The translations under genes were made by a program, and so were the position numbers. From a virus, in IMG/VR virus record IMGVR_UViG_3300031873_000046, positions 1-22,070 of that record: a stretch of 22,070 bases of DNA, one strand, 5' to 3'. Position 1 is the first letter of the stretch, and every line of letters starts with the position of its first letter. Below are positions 12,122 to 18,166 of the stretch, one piece after another. The notes below the pieces were generated by a model, which ran no database searches, was not told the origin of the DNA, and saw nothing but the letters and a program-made list of their open reading frames with translations.

Positions 12122-12286
12122 ATGTTTCAGTCGAGACAGTTAGAGAAGCCAGCGCCCAAGACGAAATTTAGGAAGCAGGCAGAAGAAGAAGTGCGAGACA
12201 CCCAGAAGAAGAAGCAGCAACAGAAGCGGATGGCAGTACAACGTGGCTACGATATGTGGTCGGAGGATTCTGAAAATGGATGCTAA
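12122..12286 (+). CDS. Small highly charged protein (54 aa)
   Basis: ATG at 12122 follows GGAGG. The product is rich in Lys, Gln, Arg and Glu (EEEVRDTQKKKQQQKRMAV), a likely single charged helix, and ends with YDMWSEDSENGC. It could bind nucleic acid or RNA polymerase, but there is no recognisable family. It overlaps the next gene by 11 bp. Confidence 0.6.
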   Translation: MFQSRQLEKPAPKTKFRKQAEEEVRDTQKKKQQQKRMAVQRGYDMWSEDSENGC

Positions 12287-12452
12287 GTATGAAGCACTGA
12301 TAATCGAAGCAAAGATACGAATTAAAGATGCCGAATCGGAATTACTTCGTGCCAGAGGATGGCTCAAAAGCATTGAAGCCGAAGCCCAGCGGGGTAAGAC
12401 AAAGAAGGTCTCTGAGGGATCTATCGATACCCGCACTCTCCTGAATGGCTAA
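12276..12452 (+). CDS. Small helical protein (58 aa)
   Basis: ATG at 12276 lies 9 nt after GGAGG (12262-12266). The product is one long helix (YEALIIEAKIRIKDAESELL) with coiled-coil character and a basic turn (QRGKTKKVSEGS). No family recognised. It overlaps both neighbours. Confidence 0.6.
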   Translation: MDAKYEALIIEAKIRIKDAESELLRARGWLKSIEAEAQRGKTKKVSEGSIDTRTLLNG

Positions 12453-12690
12453 TATGGCGAACAAAGCACTTCCGGTGGTGGATTGTAGAGGACTCATATG
12501 TCCCATGCCAATCATCCAAGTTCGCCTCAGGTTGAACGTAATGAAAAAAGACGATGAATTGCTCATCTATGCTGATGACCCCACATTTGAGTCTGAATTT
12601 GGTCGTTTCTGCCAACTTGCCGATATTTCGCTCATTTCTAAGCAGGAATGTGGTGGATTTCAAAGCTACCACATCAGGGTTCTTGTATAA
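12445..12690 (+). CDS. TusA-like sulfur carrier protein
   Basis: The 81-aa product has the TusA/SirA signature: DCRGLICPMPIIQVRLRL with Cys19 in CPxP, then YADDPTFESEFGRFCQLAD (the DDP...D segment) and a C-terminal strand YHIRV. In bacteria TusA takes sulfur from IscS and passes it, via TusBCD and TusE, to MnmA for 2-thiolation of U34 in tRNA-Lys, -Glu and -Gln; relatives feed molybdopterin and sulfur oxidation. The phage encodes tRNA-Lys(TTT) at 3047, so help with wobble thiolation is a reasonable guess. The start may be ATG 12445 or 12454. Confidence 0.85.
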   Translation: MANMANKALPVVDCRGLICPMPIIQVRLRLNVMKKDDELLIYADDPTFESEFGRFCQLADISLISKQECGGFQSYHIRVLV

Positions 12691-12719
12691 CCCAACAAAA
12701 ACAACAACTTATATACCCC

Positions 12720-12748
12720 TTGACTTCTCAGATAGTTTGCGGTATACT
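12720..12748 (+). promoter_or_regulatory. Sigma70 promoter
   Basis: TTGACT (12720-12725), 17-bp spacer, TATACT (12743-12748), 26 bp before the ATG of the HD hydrolase, with CAAGGAGAA in the leader. Confidence 0.85.
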
Positions 12749-12774
12749 CATATTGTGAGAACAAGGAGAATACC

Positions 12775-13284
12775 ATGAGAATCACCGAGAAAGCCAGAGT
12801 CTTCGCCACTGCCGCCCATGCTGCGGTTGGGCAATTTCGAAAATATACTGGAGAGGCCTATATCCATCACCCAGCGATGGTCGCTGATATTGTCGCCAAC
12901 GTGGGTGGAACAGATGAGATGATTGCTGCCGCATTTCTCCATGACGTGCTGGAGGATACGAAGGTCACCGTTGATGTACTCCGCACTGAGTTTGGGGATG
13001 AGGTTGCCAATTTGGTTCTTTGGCTCACAAAAGTGGGAGAAGAGCATCACGGAAATCGAGCCGCTCGTAAGGCCCTGGATTGTGAGTATTTGGCGCTGGC
13101 TCCAGCCGAGGTTCACACGATCAAATTGGCGGACTTGATTGCAAATACACCCAGCATCGTGGAGCATGATCCTAAGTTTGCGAAGGTCTATGTACCAGAG
13201 AAATTGGCTCTCTTGGAAGTTTTGACCAAGGGGAATGTTGATTTGCGAAATCGTGCGTATGAACTTTGTTGGGAGGCATTATGA
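12775..13284 (+). CDS. HD-domain alarmone hydrolase-like protein (SpoT-HD/MESH1 type)
   Basis: The 169-aa product is a single HD domain with RelA/SpoT-hydrolase motifs: AYIHHPAMVADIV (His32), FLHDVLEDT (His56-Asp57, Glu60-Asp61), FGDEVANLVLWLTKV, and KLADLIANT with Asp120 and Asn124. These match the manganese-dependent (p)ppGpp 3'-pyrophosphohydrolase domain of SpoT and the small alarmone hydrolases. No synthetase domain is present. It could lower ppGpp and so block the stringent response, or remove alarmones made by defence toxins; both are inference. ATG at 12775 has AAGGAG upstream and its own promoter. Confidence 0.85.
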   Translation: MRITEKARVFATAAHAAVGQFRKYTGEAYIHHPAMVADIVANVGGTDEMIAAAFLHDVLEDTKVTVDVLRTEFGDEVANLVLWLTKVGEEHHGNRAARKALDCEYLALAPAEVHTIKLADLIANTPSIVEHDPKFAKVYVPEKLALLEVLTKGNVDLRNRAYELCWEAL

Positions 13285-13523
13285 TATATGTACTCTACTA
13301 TTTCGTAGGGTGTCTGGCTCTCCTTGCCGCCTACATGTTTGGGGTTTGGGAAGAGCGCAAGTATGGGTCTGCTGCCGCACAAAAAGAACTTGACAAACAG
13401 GTGTCAGAGTATTATACTGAGAAAGAAGCCTGGGATGCAGTTGAATCTGCTGCGTTGGTCCTGGATCATGAACCGGCCAGCAAACGAATCAAGAATTATG
13501 GCCATTTGCGATTGGTGAAATAA
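13281..13523 (+). CDS. Single-pass membrane protein (80 aa)
   Basis: ATG at 13281 follows GGGAGG and overlaps the HD-hydrolase stop (ATGA). Residues 1-21 (MIYVLYYFVGCLALLAAYMFG) form one N-terminal membrane helix without a clear cleavage site, followed by a charged cytoplasmic-type tail (EERKYGSAAAQKELDKQVSE). No family recognised. An internal promoter lies within it. Confidence 0.7.
   Translation: MIYVLYYFVGCLALLAAYMFGVWEERKYGSAAAQKELDKQVSEYYTEKEAWDAVESAALVLDHEPASKRIKNYGHLRLVK
13390..13418 (+). promoter_or_regulatory. Internal sigma70 promoter
   Basis: TTGACA (13390-13395), 17-bp spacer, TATACT (13413-13418), inside the membrane-protein gene. It would drive the small genes from 13570 onward. 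Confidence 0.65.
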
Positions 13524-13569
13524 TGAAAAGCAGATACCAGACGAAGTGTACAGATTGGAGAAAATAAGT

Positions 13570-13725
13570 ATGCCAACATTTCAAGTGACCACCGCCACCG
13601 TGTTTCAGTTTGAAGCCCAGAATGCTGAACAGGCAAAGTGGTTAGTCCAAAATGGTGAGATGCCTTCAAATCACACCATGGAAGACGCCTATATCATTGC
13701 TGTGGAGAATGTGACCAGTGAATAA
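13570..13725 (+). CDS. Unknown small protein (51 aa)
   Basis: ATG at 13570 lies about 9 nt after GGAG. The product (MPTFQVTTATVFQFEAQNAE...) has two strands around a helix (EQAKWLVQNGE) and an acidic end. It resembles small phage proteins of ferredoxin-like beta-alpha-beta layout, but no family is named. The 13524-13569 gap before it holds only a doubtful 14-codon frame. Confidence 0.6.
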   Translation: MPTFQVTTATVFQFEAQNAEQAKWLVQNGEMPSNHTMEDAYIIAVENVTSE

Positions 13726-13978
13726 GTATAAAACCATGGAAGACCACATTAAAGCAATCCGAGCGATGGCAAAAAAGAAAGGAGTGTCCGTTACCGTGGC
13801 TGCACAGAAGAGACCCAAGCCGACGCGGGGGCACCCCAGGCACGATGAACACCTGGAAGAAATTCCTCTGTTGGAACAGGGTGAGGATTTGGATAAGATC
13901 TACGTGAAATTTGCCGTGAATGATGCGGATGATATTGCGGACATTACCAGTGGCCGTATTGGAGTGGAGGAGGCTTAA
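13718..13978 (+). CDS. Unknown small protein (86 aa)
   Basis: The start is unsettled. GTG at 13718 has GGAG 10 nt upstream and overlaps the preceding stop; ATG at 13736 has no clear site. The product has a basic N-terminal half (MEDHIKAIRAMAKKKGVSVT, then KRPKPTRGHPRHDEH) and an acidic C-terminal half (DLDKIYVKFAVNDADDIADI). The charge split suggests nucleic-acid or polymerase contact. No family recognised. Confidence 0.55.
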   Translation: MNKYKTMEDHIKAIRAMAKKKGVSVTVAAQKRPKPTRGHPRHDEHLEEIPLLEQGEDLDKIYVKFAVNDADDIADITSGRIGVEEA

Positions 13979-13980
13979 TT

Positions 13981-14340
13981 ATGGAATACCTCATTAAAGT
14001 TGATGATGGAAACACTTTTTGCGGTAATCTCATTCATTGGGGGGATTGTTTCTTCAGCTTCTCGGATGATGAGACCGATGAAGAAAAAATTGACGAAATA
14101 ACACACTGGTGTGCAGCGCACTCGTACAAACTCGAAATCAATGATAAGTTAGTGGTCTCCAGTATCGGGGTTGGGGATTGGGTTCGCGTATCAGGAGTTG
14201 GAATCGGTGAAATTGTGGCTGTGGATCTGACTCGTAGAGAAGACTATTATGAGATTTGCATGGTAGATCTAGACGGTGGGATGTGGACCGATTGGTATCC
14301 TGAGACATTTATTCGTGAAGTGCGGAAGTCGAATAAGTAG
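13981..14340 (+). CDS. Unknown protein (119 aa)
   Basis: ATG at 13981 follows GGAGGAGG. The N-terminal half is mixed and acidic (FFSFSDDETDEEKIDEITHW); the C-terminal half is strand-rich with a glycine turn (VGDWVRVSGVGIGEIVAVDL), like a small SH3/KOW-type barrel. The barrel idea rests on the pattern alone. It lies in a run of small genes under the 13390 promoter. Confidence 0.65.
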   Translation: MEYLIKVDDGNTFCGNLIHWGDCFFSFSDDETDEEKIDEITHWCAAHSYKLEINDKLVVSSIGVGDWVRVSGVGIGEIVAVDLTRREDYYEICMVDLDGGMWTDWYPETFIREVRKSNK

Positions 14341-14371
14341 TTAATGTGCTCAACGTGAAAGGAGTTATATT

Positions 14372-14569
14372 ATGGCATCGCAGATAGGAACGAAGGCGGT
14401 ATTGGGATCGTGGCTGTCAACGAAGAAGGGGATGACTTACACCAAGTATTCCCATTTGCCGACCGATCAGAAGGTGGCAATTCAGAAGGAATACGCAGGA
14501 CGAGGGAGGAAGGTCAATGAGCCTGGACCAAGCGGTGTTGCACAAGAAGGAGCATCGACAACCGTTTAG
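14372..14569 (+). CDS. Unknown small protein (65 aa)
   Basis: ATG at 14372 has GAAAGGAG upstream. The product (MASQIGTKAVLGSWLSTKKG...) has a basic middle and a Gly/Pro/Ser-rich, probably disordered tail (GRKVNEPGPSGVAQEGASTT). The next gene begins 53 bp before its end with a strong site of its own. No family recognised. Confidence 0.6.
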   Translation: MASQIGTKAVLGSWLSTKKGMTYTKYSHLPTDQKVAIQKEYAGRGRKVNEPGPSGVAQEGASTTV

Positions 14570-14702
14570 GAAGTCGAAGAGCTTTGATCCAAGTTGCCGC
14601 AATCACGGGCGTTGCTCGTGGTGCGTGGGCAATAGAACTTATCATGACCAGAAGGCAGAATCATCTGCCGATGAACGAGAGGAACAGCATGACATCGAAT
14701 AA
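14517..14702 (+). CDS. Small Cys/His-rich protein (61 aa)
   Basis: ATG at 14517 has GGAGGAAGG just upstream, which supports this frame over the overlapping one. The core FDPSCRNHGRCSWCVGNRTY holds Cys-x3-His-x2-Cys-x2-Cys, a compact zinc-binding site seen in many small phage proteins (CRNHGxCxWC). The flanks are basic and acidic. Function unknown; RNA or protein binding is likely. Confidence 0.65.
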   Translation: MSLDQAVLHKKEHRQPFRKSKSFDPSCRNHGRCSWCVGNRTYHDQKAESSADEREEQHDIE

Positions 14703-14934
14703 GGAACTGTTGGCCCCAAAGGAAATGACTACGGGTGAAATAAAGAGTTTGGTTGATGAGTGGTTGGAGAAGGGTGGGAAAGTCACCCAGTGTGCTCCGA
14801 ATGTGGCGCTGAATTTTCGGTCTCAGGGTGATGTGATACATCCACCCCGCCCACATCGGTTAGCGGTGGCCAAAGCCAAGTCAGCCAAAGCCGCTGAAGC
14901 GAAGGAAAAAAAGAAAAAGAAAAAGAAGAAGTAG
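14689..14934 (+). CDS. Small protein with poly-lysine tail (81 aa)
   Basis: ATG at 14689 follows GAGAGGAA and overlaps the preceding gene by 14 bp. Residues 1-50 are ordinary (TTGEIKSLVDEWLEKGGKVT). The C-terminus is an Ala/Lys helix ending in EKKKKKKKK, strongly basic and likely to bind nucleic acid or an acidic partner. A slippery A-rich run encodes it, so frameshifting is possible. A consensus promoter begins 3 bp after the stop. No family recognised. Confidence 0.65.
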   Translation: MTSNKELLAPKEMTTGEIKSLVDEWLEKGGKVTQCAPNVALNFRSQGDVIHPPRPHRLAVAKAKSAKAAEAKEKKKKKKKK

Positions 14935-14936
14935 TC

Positions 14937-14965
14937 TTGACAAAGGTGCTGATTTGTGGTATAAT
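14937..14965 (+). promoter_or_regulatory. Consensus sigma70 promoter
   Basis: TTGACA (14937-14942), 17-bp spacer, TATAAT (14960-14965), 23 bp before the ATG of the winged-helix-like gene, with GAGGAGAG in the leader. Both boxes match consensus perfectly. Confidence 0.92.
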
Positions 14966-14988
14966 CTTTGAAATCATGAGGAGAGTCT

Positions 14989-15300
14989 ATGCGCGGAAAG
15001 AATAAGAATCCCACCCAGGCAGAAAAAGTATTATTGGTGCTCCTGGATGGACGCCAAGTGTCCGCAGCCGAAATTAGCGGGACGCTTGGTACTGAAATCG
15101 AACTCTATAGACTGTCTTCATATTTGTGGCAGTTGGAACAGATTGGAGCAAAGATCGCACGTATCAAAGTGCATCGTAATATTGCTGCCTACCAATTGTT
15201 GAATGCTGAGGAAATGACTAAATATGCCAGGGCCCGTGGGTTGCTGCCGCCCGATGCGATTGTTCTAAGTGCCAGTGATTTTGCTGTCTCGGCTGGATAA
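14989..15300 (+). CDS. Winged-helix-like small protein (103 aa)
   Basis: The product has the layout of a winged helix: helix (TQAEKVLLVLLDG), a 'VSAAEISGTLGTEIELYRLS' helix-turn-helix, a recognition-like helix (SYLWQLEQIGAKI) and a hairpin wing (IKVHRNIAAYQLLN), then a short tail. This suggests a DNA-binding regulator, possibly for the structured non-coding region that follows. It has its own consensus promoter, as regulators often do. The family is not named, and the fold is inferred from pattern only. Confidence 0.65.
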   Translation: MRGKNKNPTQAEKVLLVLLDGRQVSAAEISGTLGTEIELYRLSSYLWQLEQIGAKIARIKVHRNIAAYQLLNAEEMTKYARARGLLPPDAIVLSASDFAVSAG

Positions 15301-15313
15301 TGGTCCGAAAGAG

Positions 15314-15395
15314 TTTGATAGCAACCAAGCATAGTGCCGCTGCCGCTACGGCGGAAGCGTTTCGGGGCAGTTCCGATTTTGGCACATCTATCAAA
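15314..15395 (+). ncRNA. Candidate structured RNA with possible pseudoknot
   Basis: A closing stem TTTGATAG (15314-15321)/CTATCAAA (15388-15395) encloses GTGCC (15334-15338)/GGCAC (15381-15385). Inside, CTGCC (15340-15344) can pair with GGCAG (15366-15370), while CGGAA (15352-15356) can pair with TTCCG (15371-15375), a crossing arrangement that gives an H-type pseudoknot. A local hairpin GCCG-CTA-CGGC competes with it. No open frame with a ribosome-binding site covers it. I cannot match it to a known RNA family. Confidence 0.5.
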
Positions 15396-15414
15396 TAGTC
15401 GTCGGCCAGGTGGA

Positions 15415-15519
15415 GTCTTGTGGGGAAGTCATATTATAGTAGATTTATATGGTAATAGAATAGATAGTCAGTAATTTATCTCGGTAGATTTTGTTGTTTA
15501 CTGACTTCACCCACAAGAC
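15415..15519 (+). promoter_or_regulatory. Long-range hairpin with a competing alternative stem
   Basis: Bases 15415-15431 pair with 15502-15519 in a 17-bp stem with one bulged A (15509), closing a 70-nt AT-rich loop. Within the loop AGTCAGTAA (15466-15474) pairs with TTACTGACT (15498-15506), which reuses part of the outer stem, so the two foldings exclude each other. The element lies just before the WGR gene, whose GGGA site is at 15537. It could be a regulatory leader, a processing site, or a terminator; no T-tract follows. Confidence 0.5.
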
Positions 15520-15546
15520 CGTCCATCTTTATGAATGGGAACGAAT

Positions 15547-15885
15547 ATGAGCACACTAAGCGAAACTCTTGAGCGGTGCCTGAGACAAATAGAAAAGCCC
15601 ACAGGGACTGCAAAGGTCAGTGCAAAGGTCACTGCATGTCAGCCTTTGATGGTTCAATCCAAATCCCTATACTTCAAAGAGGGAACGTCCGATAAGGAAT
15701 ATCATATTCAAATCACCCAGGTGCATCCAGCACTGTCTGAATATCTCGTGAATTTTCAATATGGTCGGCGCGGGAATACACTCAAGAGCGGATCAAAAAC
15801 AGAAGCACCTGTGACTCTGGCAGAGGCTGAGGACATTTACGATCTCGTTGTGCGCGAGAAAATAGCAAAAGGATATCGGGGGTAA
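15547..15885 (+). CDS. WGR-domain protein (112 aa)
   Basis: I prefer ATG at 15547 (GGGA 6 nt upstream) to ATG at 15535. The domain runs from residue 37 to the end: SLYFKEGTSDKEYHIQI, then FQYGRRGNTLKSGSK in place of W-G-R (here Y-G-R) and AEDIYDLVVREKIAKGYRG, the usual C-terminal helix. WGR domains occur in PARPs and some ligases, where they bind DNA ends. It may bind nicked or damaged DNA. The DNA ligase at 3446 has a similar N-terminal module. Confidence 0.8.
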   Translation: MSTLSETLERCLRQIEKPTGTAKVSAKVTACQPLMVQSKSLYFKEGTSDKEYHIQITQVHPALSEYLVNFQYGRRGNTLKSGSKTEAPVTLAEAEDIYDLVVREKIAKGYRG

Positions 15886-15887
15886 TC

Positions 15888-16541
15888 GTGCGTATAGTAG
15901 CGTTTTCAGACACACATGGCTATCACAAGAAATTGACGATTCCCGATGGGGATATGTTGATCTGTGCTGGCGATTTCAGTATGCGAGCGAAGATGCACAA
16001 CGTGACTGAATTTGCAAGATGGTTCAAGGCACAGCCACACCAATATAAGATTATCGTTCCTGGGAATCATGATATGTTCTGTGAAGGAAACATCTCCTGG
16101 TGTCGGACAGAGTTTGAGCCTGCTGTATTGCTGAATCACGAAGAAAAAGAAGTGGCTGGGTATCGTGTCTTTGGTTCGCCCTATTCCAGTGCCATTCACG
16201 ATCCTTCCGATTGGTCCTTTGACTATCCTCCAGGTGGCCGTAAGTCAAAAGAATTGTGGGACTTCATTCCCAGTGGTATTGACATTTTGATTACTCATGG
16301 ACCCCCAAAAGGCATCCTCGATCTTGTGAGATTTCCAGCATACGGTGAAGATCCTCATGTTGGTGATGCGAATCTCTTGGAGAACGTGAAGCGAGTCCTA
16401 CCACGAATCCATCTGTTTGGACATATCCATGAGGGATCTGGATCGTACACAGCCGATACCTGGACCACGAAGTTTTACAATACTTGCATTTGTGACGTGC
16501 GATACGATCCCACAAATCCAGTGACCGTGATTGATTTTTAA
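15888..16541 (+). CDS. Calcineurin-like metallophosphoesterase
   Basis: Starts at GTG 15888 after GGGGG. The 217-aa product has the full motif set: FSDTHG (Asp8, His10), AGDF (Asp29), PGNHD (Asn60, His61), ITHGPP (His137) and FGHIHEG (His179, His181), binding two metals. Related small enzymes hydrolyse phosphodiesters or nucleotides, and some act on RNA 2',3'-cyclic ends or cyclic nucleotides. A link to removal of defence signals or to RNA-end processing before RtcB is speculative. It is close to a complete single-domain enzyme. Confidence 0.9.
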   Translation: MRIVAFSDTHGYHKKLTIPDGDMLICAGDFSMRAKMHNVTEFARWFKAQPHQYKIIVPGNHDMFCEGNISWCRTEFEPAVLLNHEEKEVAGYRVFGSPYSSAIHDPSDWSFDYPPGGRKSKELWDFIPSGIDILITHGPPKGILDLVRFPAYGEDPHVGDANLLENVKRVLPRIHLFGHIHEGSGSYTADTWTTKFYNTCICDVRYDPTNPVTVIDF

Positions 16542-16553
16542 TAAAGGAGACTT

Positions 16554-16700
16554 ATGCCCCAATACCTCGTACAGAATTCAGAAACAAAGGTCGTGAGTGA
16601 ATTACCTCTCATGACGTGGAATGATTTTCAGAAGTTTCTCAGTGAGAATCCTACGTATACCCCAGCACTGACCAAACCTGCATATGTGAAAGTCAACTAA
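16554..16700 (+). CDS. Small FmdB-like phage protein (48 aa), short paralogue
   Basis: ATG at 16554 has AAAGGAGA upstream. The start MPQYLVQNSETKVVSELPLM and the later FQKFLSENPTYTPAL follow the same plan as the next gene: MPxY strand, charged turn, helix with FL/LL-x2-NP. This pattern is common in small proteins of T4-like marine phages. The product is shorter than usual and lacks the C-terminal half. Function unknown. Confidence 0.6.
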   Translation: MPQYLVQNSETKVVSELPLMTWNDFQKFLSENPTYTPALTKPAYVKVN

Positions 16701-16702
16701 CC

Positions 16703-16963
16703 ATGCCAAACTACGATATCAAGTATAAACCAACGGGCGAAATCACCGAACGCACCTTGACAATTGCCGCTTTGGAAGAATTACTCAAAGATCCTAATTA
16801 TGAGGTGGCCTTTCTTACTATGAATATTGGAGATCCTGTAGTCCTGGGGTTTCATCGTCCTCCCAGTGACTTCGACAACTACGTTTTGGCTCCTATTGAA
16901 AAAAGATATAACGATGGCAAAAGGCGCGAAACGAGATTCGGGCGAAAAAGCCAAAATGTTTGA
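16703..16963 (+). CDS. Small FmdB-like phage protein (86 aa)
   Basis: ATG at 16703 begins 2 bp after the paralogous gene above. MPNYDIKYKPTGEITERTL is followed by a helix (LEELLKDPNYEV) and then GDPVVLGFHRPPSDFDNYVL, which fits the longer form of these T4-like-phage proteins (short strand-rich start, later 'DPxxLG...GF'). There are no zinc cysteines. Its last 50 bp overlap the nuclease gene. Function unknown. Confidence 0.6.
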   Translation: MPNYDIKYKPTGEITERTLTIAALEELLKDPNYEVAFLTMNIGDPVVLGFHRPPSDFDNYVLAPIEKRYNDGKRRETRFGRKSQNV

Positions 16964-17627
16964 ACACGTCACTATCCCAGGGCTGAAATTCGAACTGCCA
17001 GCCTTCACCACTTCAGATGGACGGTGGTACAAGACACCGGAAGGAAAACGATACCCATCCGCCTCGACGATTTCAGGCCTCTTGAACCGAGACGTAATTG
17101 CCAAGTGGCGAGCGAGAGTGGGGGCTGAGGAAGCAGACCGAAAGACCAAGCGTGGGGCAGATCGCGGCACGTATATCCACTTACTGTGTGAAAAATACCT
17201 TCTCAACACTATGACATTGCGAGAGAATTTGGGCATGATGCCCACCATGAAGGAACTCTACCTTCAACTCAAAAAAGAATTTGACAAACACATCACGAAG
17301 GTGTATGCTGTAGAACAGGCTCTATATTCAGACCGACTGCGGATTGCAGGGCGCACGGATGCGGTGGTTGTGTGGGATGGTGAGATCGTCATCCTCGATG
17401 TGAAGACTTCGGGCTATATTAAGCCGGTGGAGTGGATCACCAACTACTTTGTCCAGACCGCCTCGTATGCAGAAATGTTCGAAGAACGCACCGGCATTCC
17501 CATCAAGAAGGTAGTGATTGCGACTGCGGTAGAAGATACGGGATTTCCATCGGTTCATGTGAGGGACAAAGAGGAATATCTACCGATCCTCGATAAGTGT
17601 CTTGCGGAATACTACAAGGAGGCATAA
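16914..17627 (+). CDS. PD-(D/E)XK exonuclease, MGME1-like
   Basis: ATG at 16914. The 237-aa product has the RecB/Cas4/MGME1-type nuclease core: YPSASTISGLL, WRARVGAEEADR, RGTYIHLLCEKYL (His89), Glu134 in YAVEQALYSD, AGRTDAVVVWDG (Asp149), ILDVKTS (Asp162 and Lys164) and QTASYAEMFEERTG (Gln181). These are the metal-binding and catalytic positions of the fold. Such enzymes degrade single-stranded or flap DNA, and a phage copy may help recombination or host-DNA breakdown. Marine T4-like phages carry close relatives. The end overlaps the next start by one base. Confidence 0.88.
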   Translation: MAKGAKRDSGEKAKMFEHVTIPGLKFELPAFTTSDGRWYKTPEGKRYPSASTISGLLNRDVIAKWRARVGAEEADRKTKRGADRGTYIHLLCEKYLLNTMTLRENLGMMPTMKELYLQLKKEFDKHITKVYAVEQALYSDRLRIAGRTDAVVVWDGEIVILDVKTSGYIKPVEWITNYFVQTASYAEMFEERTGIPIKKVVIATAVEDTGFPSVHVRDKEEYLPILDKCLAEYYKEA

Positions 17628-18166
17628 TGAACAGGTTTATTTTCATTGGCATTCTCTGTATCGTGAGTTTTCTCGCATTTCCACTCTCAGATGAACGTAC
17701 CGAATTGGTAGATCTATCACGAACGGAACTGGTTGAACGCAATTTCAATGTTGTCAAAACTATTCGTGAAGAAAAATGTTTGACTCAAGCGATTTACTAC
17801 GAAGCGGGAAACCAGGGTGAACTGGGTAAAGAAGCCGTGGCGCTGGTCGTCATGAATCGAGTGGGACAAAAACACAGACCCAATACCGTGTGTGGTGTGA
17901 TAACCCAGGCTTTGGTAGTTAATGATCGAAAGATTTGCCAATTCTCATTCTGGTGTGAGAACAAATACAAGCCCAACAAAGAAAAGTGGAACGAATCGCA
18001 ACAAATCGCACATAGGGTATTGCAATCTTACTGGAAAGGTGCTATAATGTCACAATATAGCACTGCCGTTTACTATCACGCGGATTATGTGAAGCCGAAG
18101 TGGCGAAAGCAGAAGGTCTTCCTTGGAAAGATCGATAACCATTTATTCTATGGGGAGAAGCCGTGA
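17627..18166 (+). CDS. SleB-type cell wall hydrolase (Hydrolase_2) with signal sequence
   Basis: ATG at 17627 follows AAGGAGG. The 179-aa product has an N-terminal hydrophobic segment (residues 2-20, NRFIFIGILCIVSFLAFPL), a signal peptide or signal-arrest-release anchor. The enzyme domain starts near 50: CLTQAIYYEAGNQGELGKEA with catalytic Glu59, VMNRVG, CQFSFWC and YYHADYVKPKW. The family cleaves peptidoglycan, as in SleB and CwlJ. It is a good candidate endolysin, exported by the Sec system. A small membrane gene follows at once. Confidence 0.85.
   Translation: MNRFIFIGILCIVSFLAFPLSDERTELVDLSRTELVERNFNVVKTIREEKCLTQAIYYEAGNQGELGKEAVALVVMNRVGQKHRPNTVCGVITQALVVNDRKICQFSFWCENKYKPNKEKWNESQQIAHRVLQSYWKGAIMSQYSTAVYYHADYVKPKWRKQKVFLGKIDNHLFYGEKP
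18020..18048 (+). promoter_or_regulatory. Internal sigma70 promoter
   Basis: TTGCAA (18020-18025), 17-bp spacer, TATAAT (18043-18048), inside the cell-wall hydrolase gene. It would drive the membrane peptide and the dsbA-33-59 run. Confidence 0.6.

Noticed and set aside
13523-13567. A 14-codon frame starting in the TAATG overlap after the 13281 gene
   Set aside because: No good ribosome-binding site and no recognisable features; could be real but cannot be supported.
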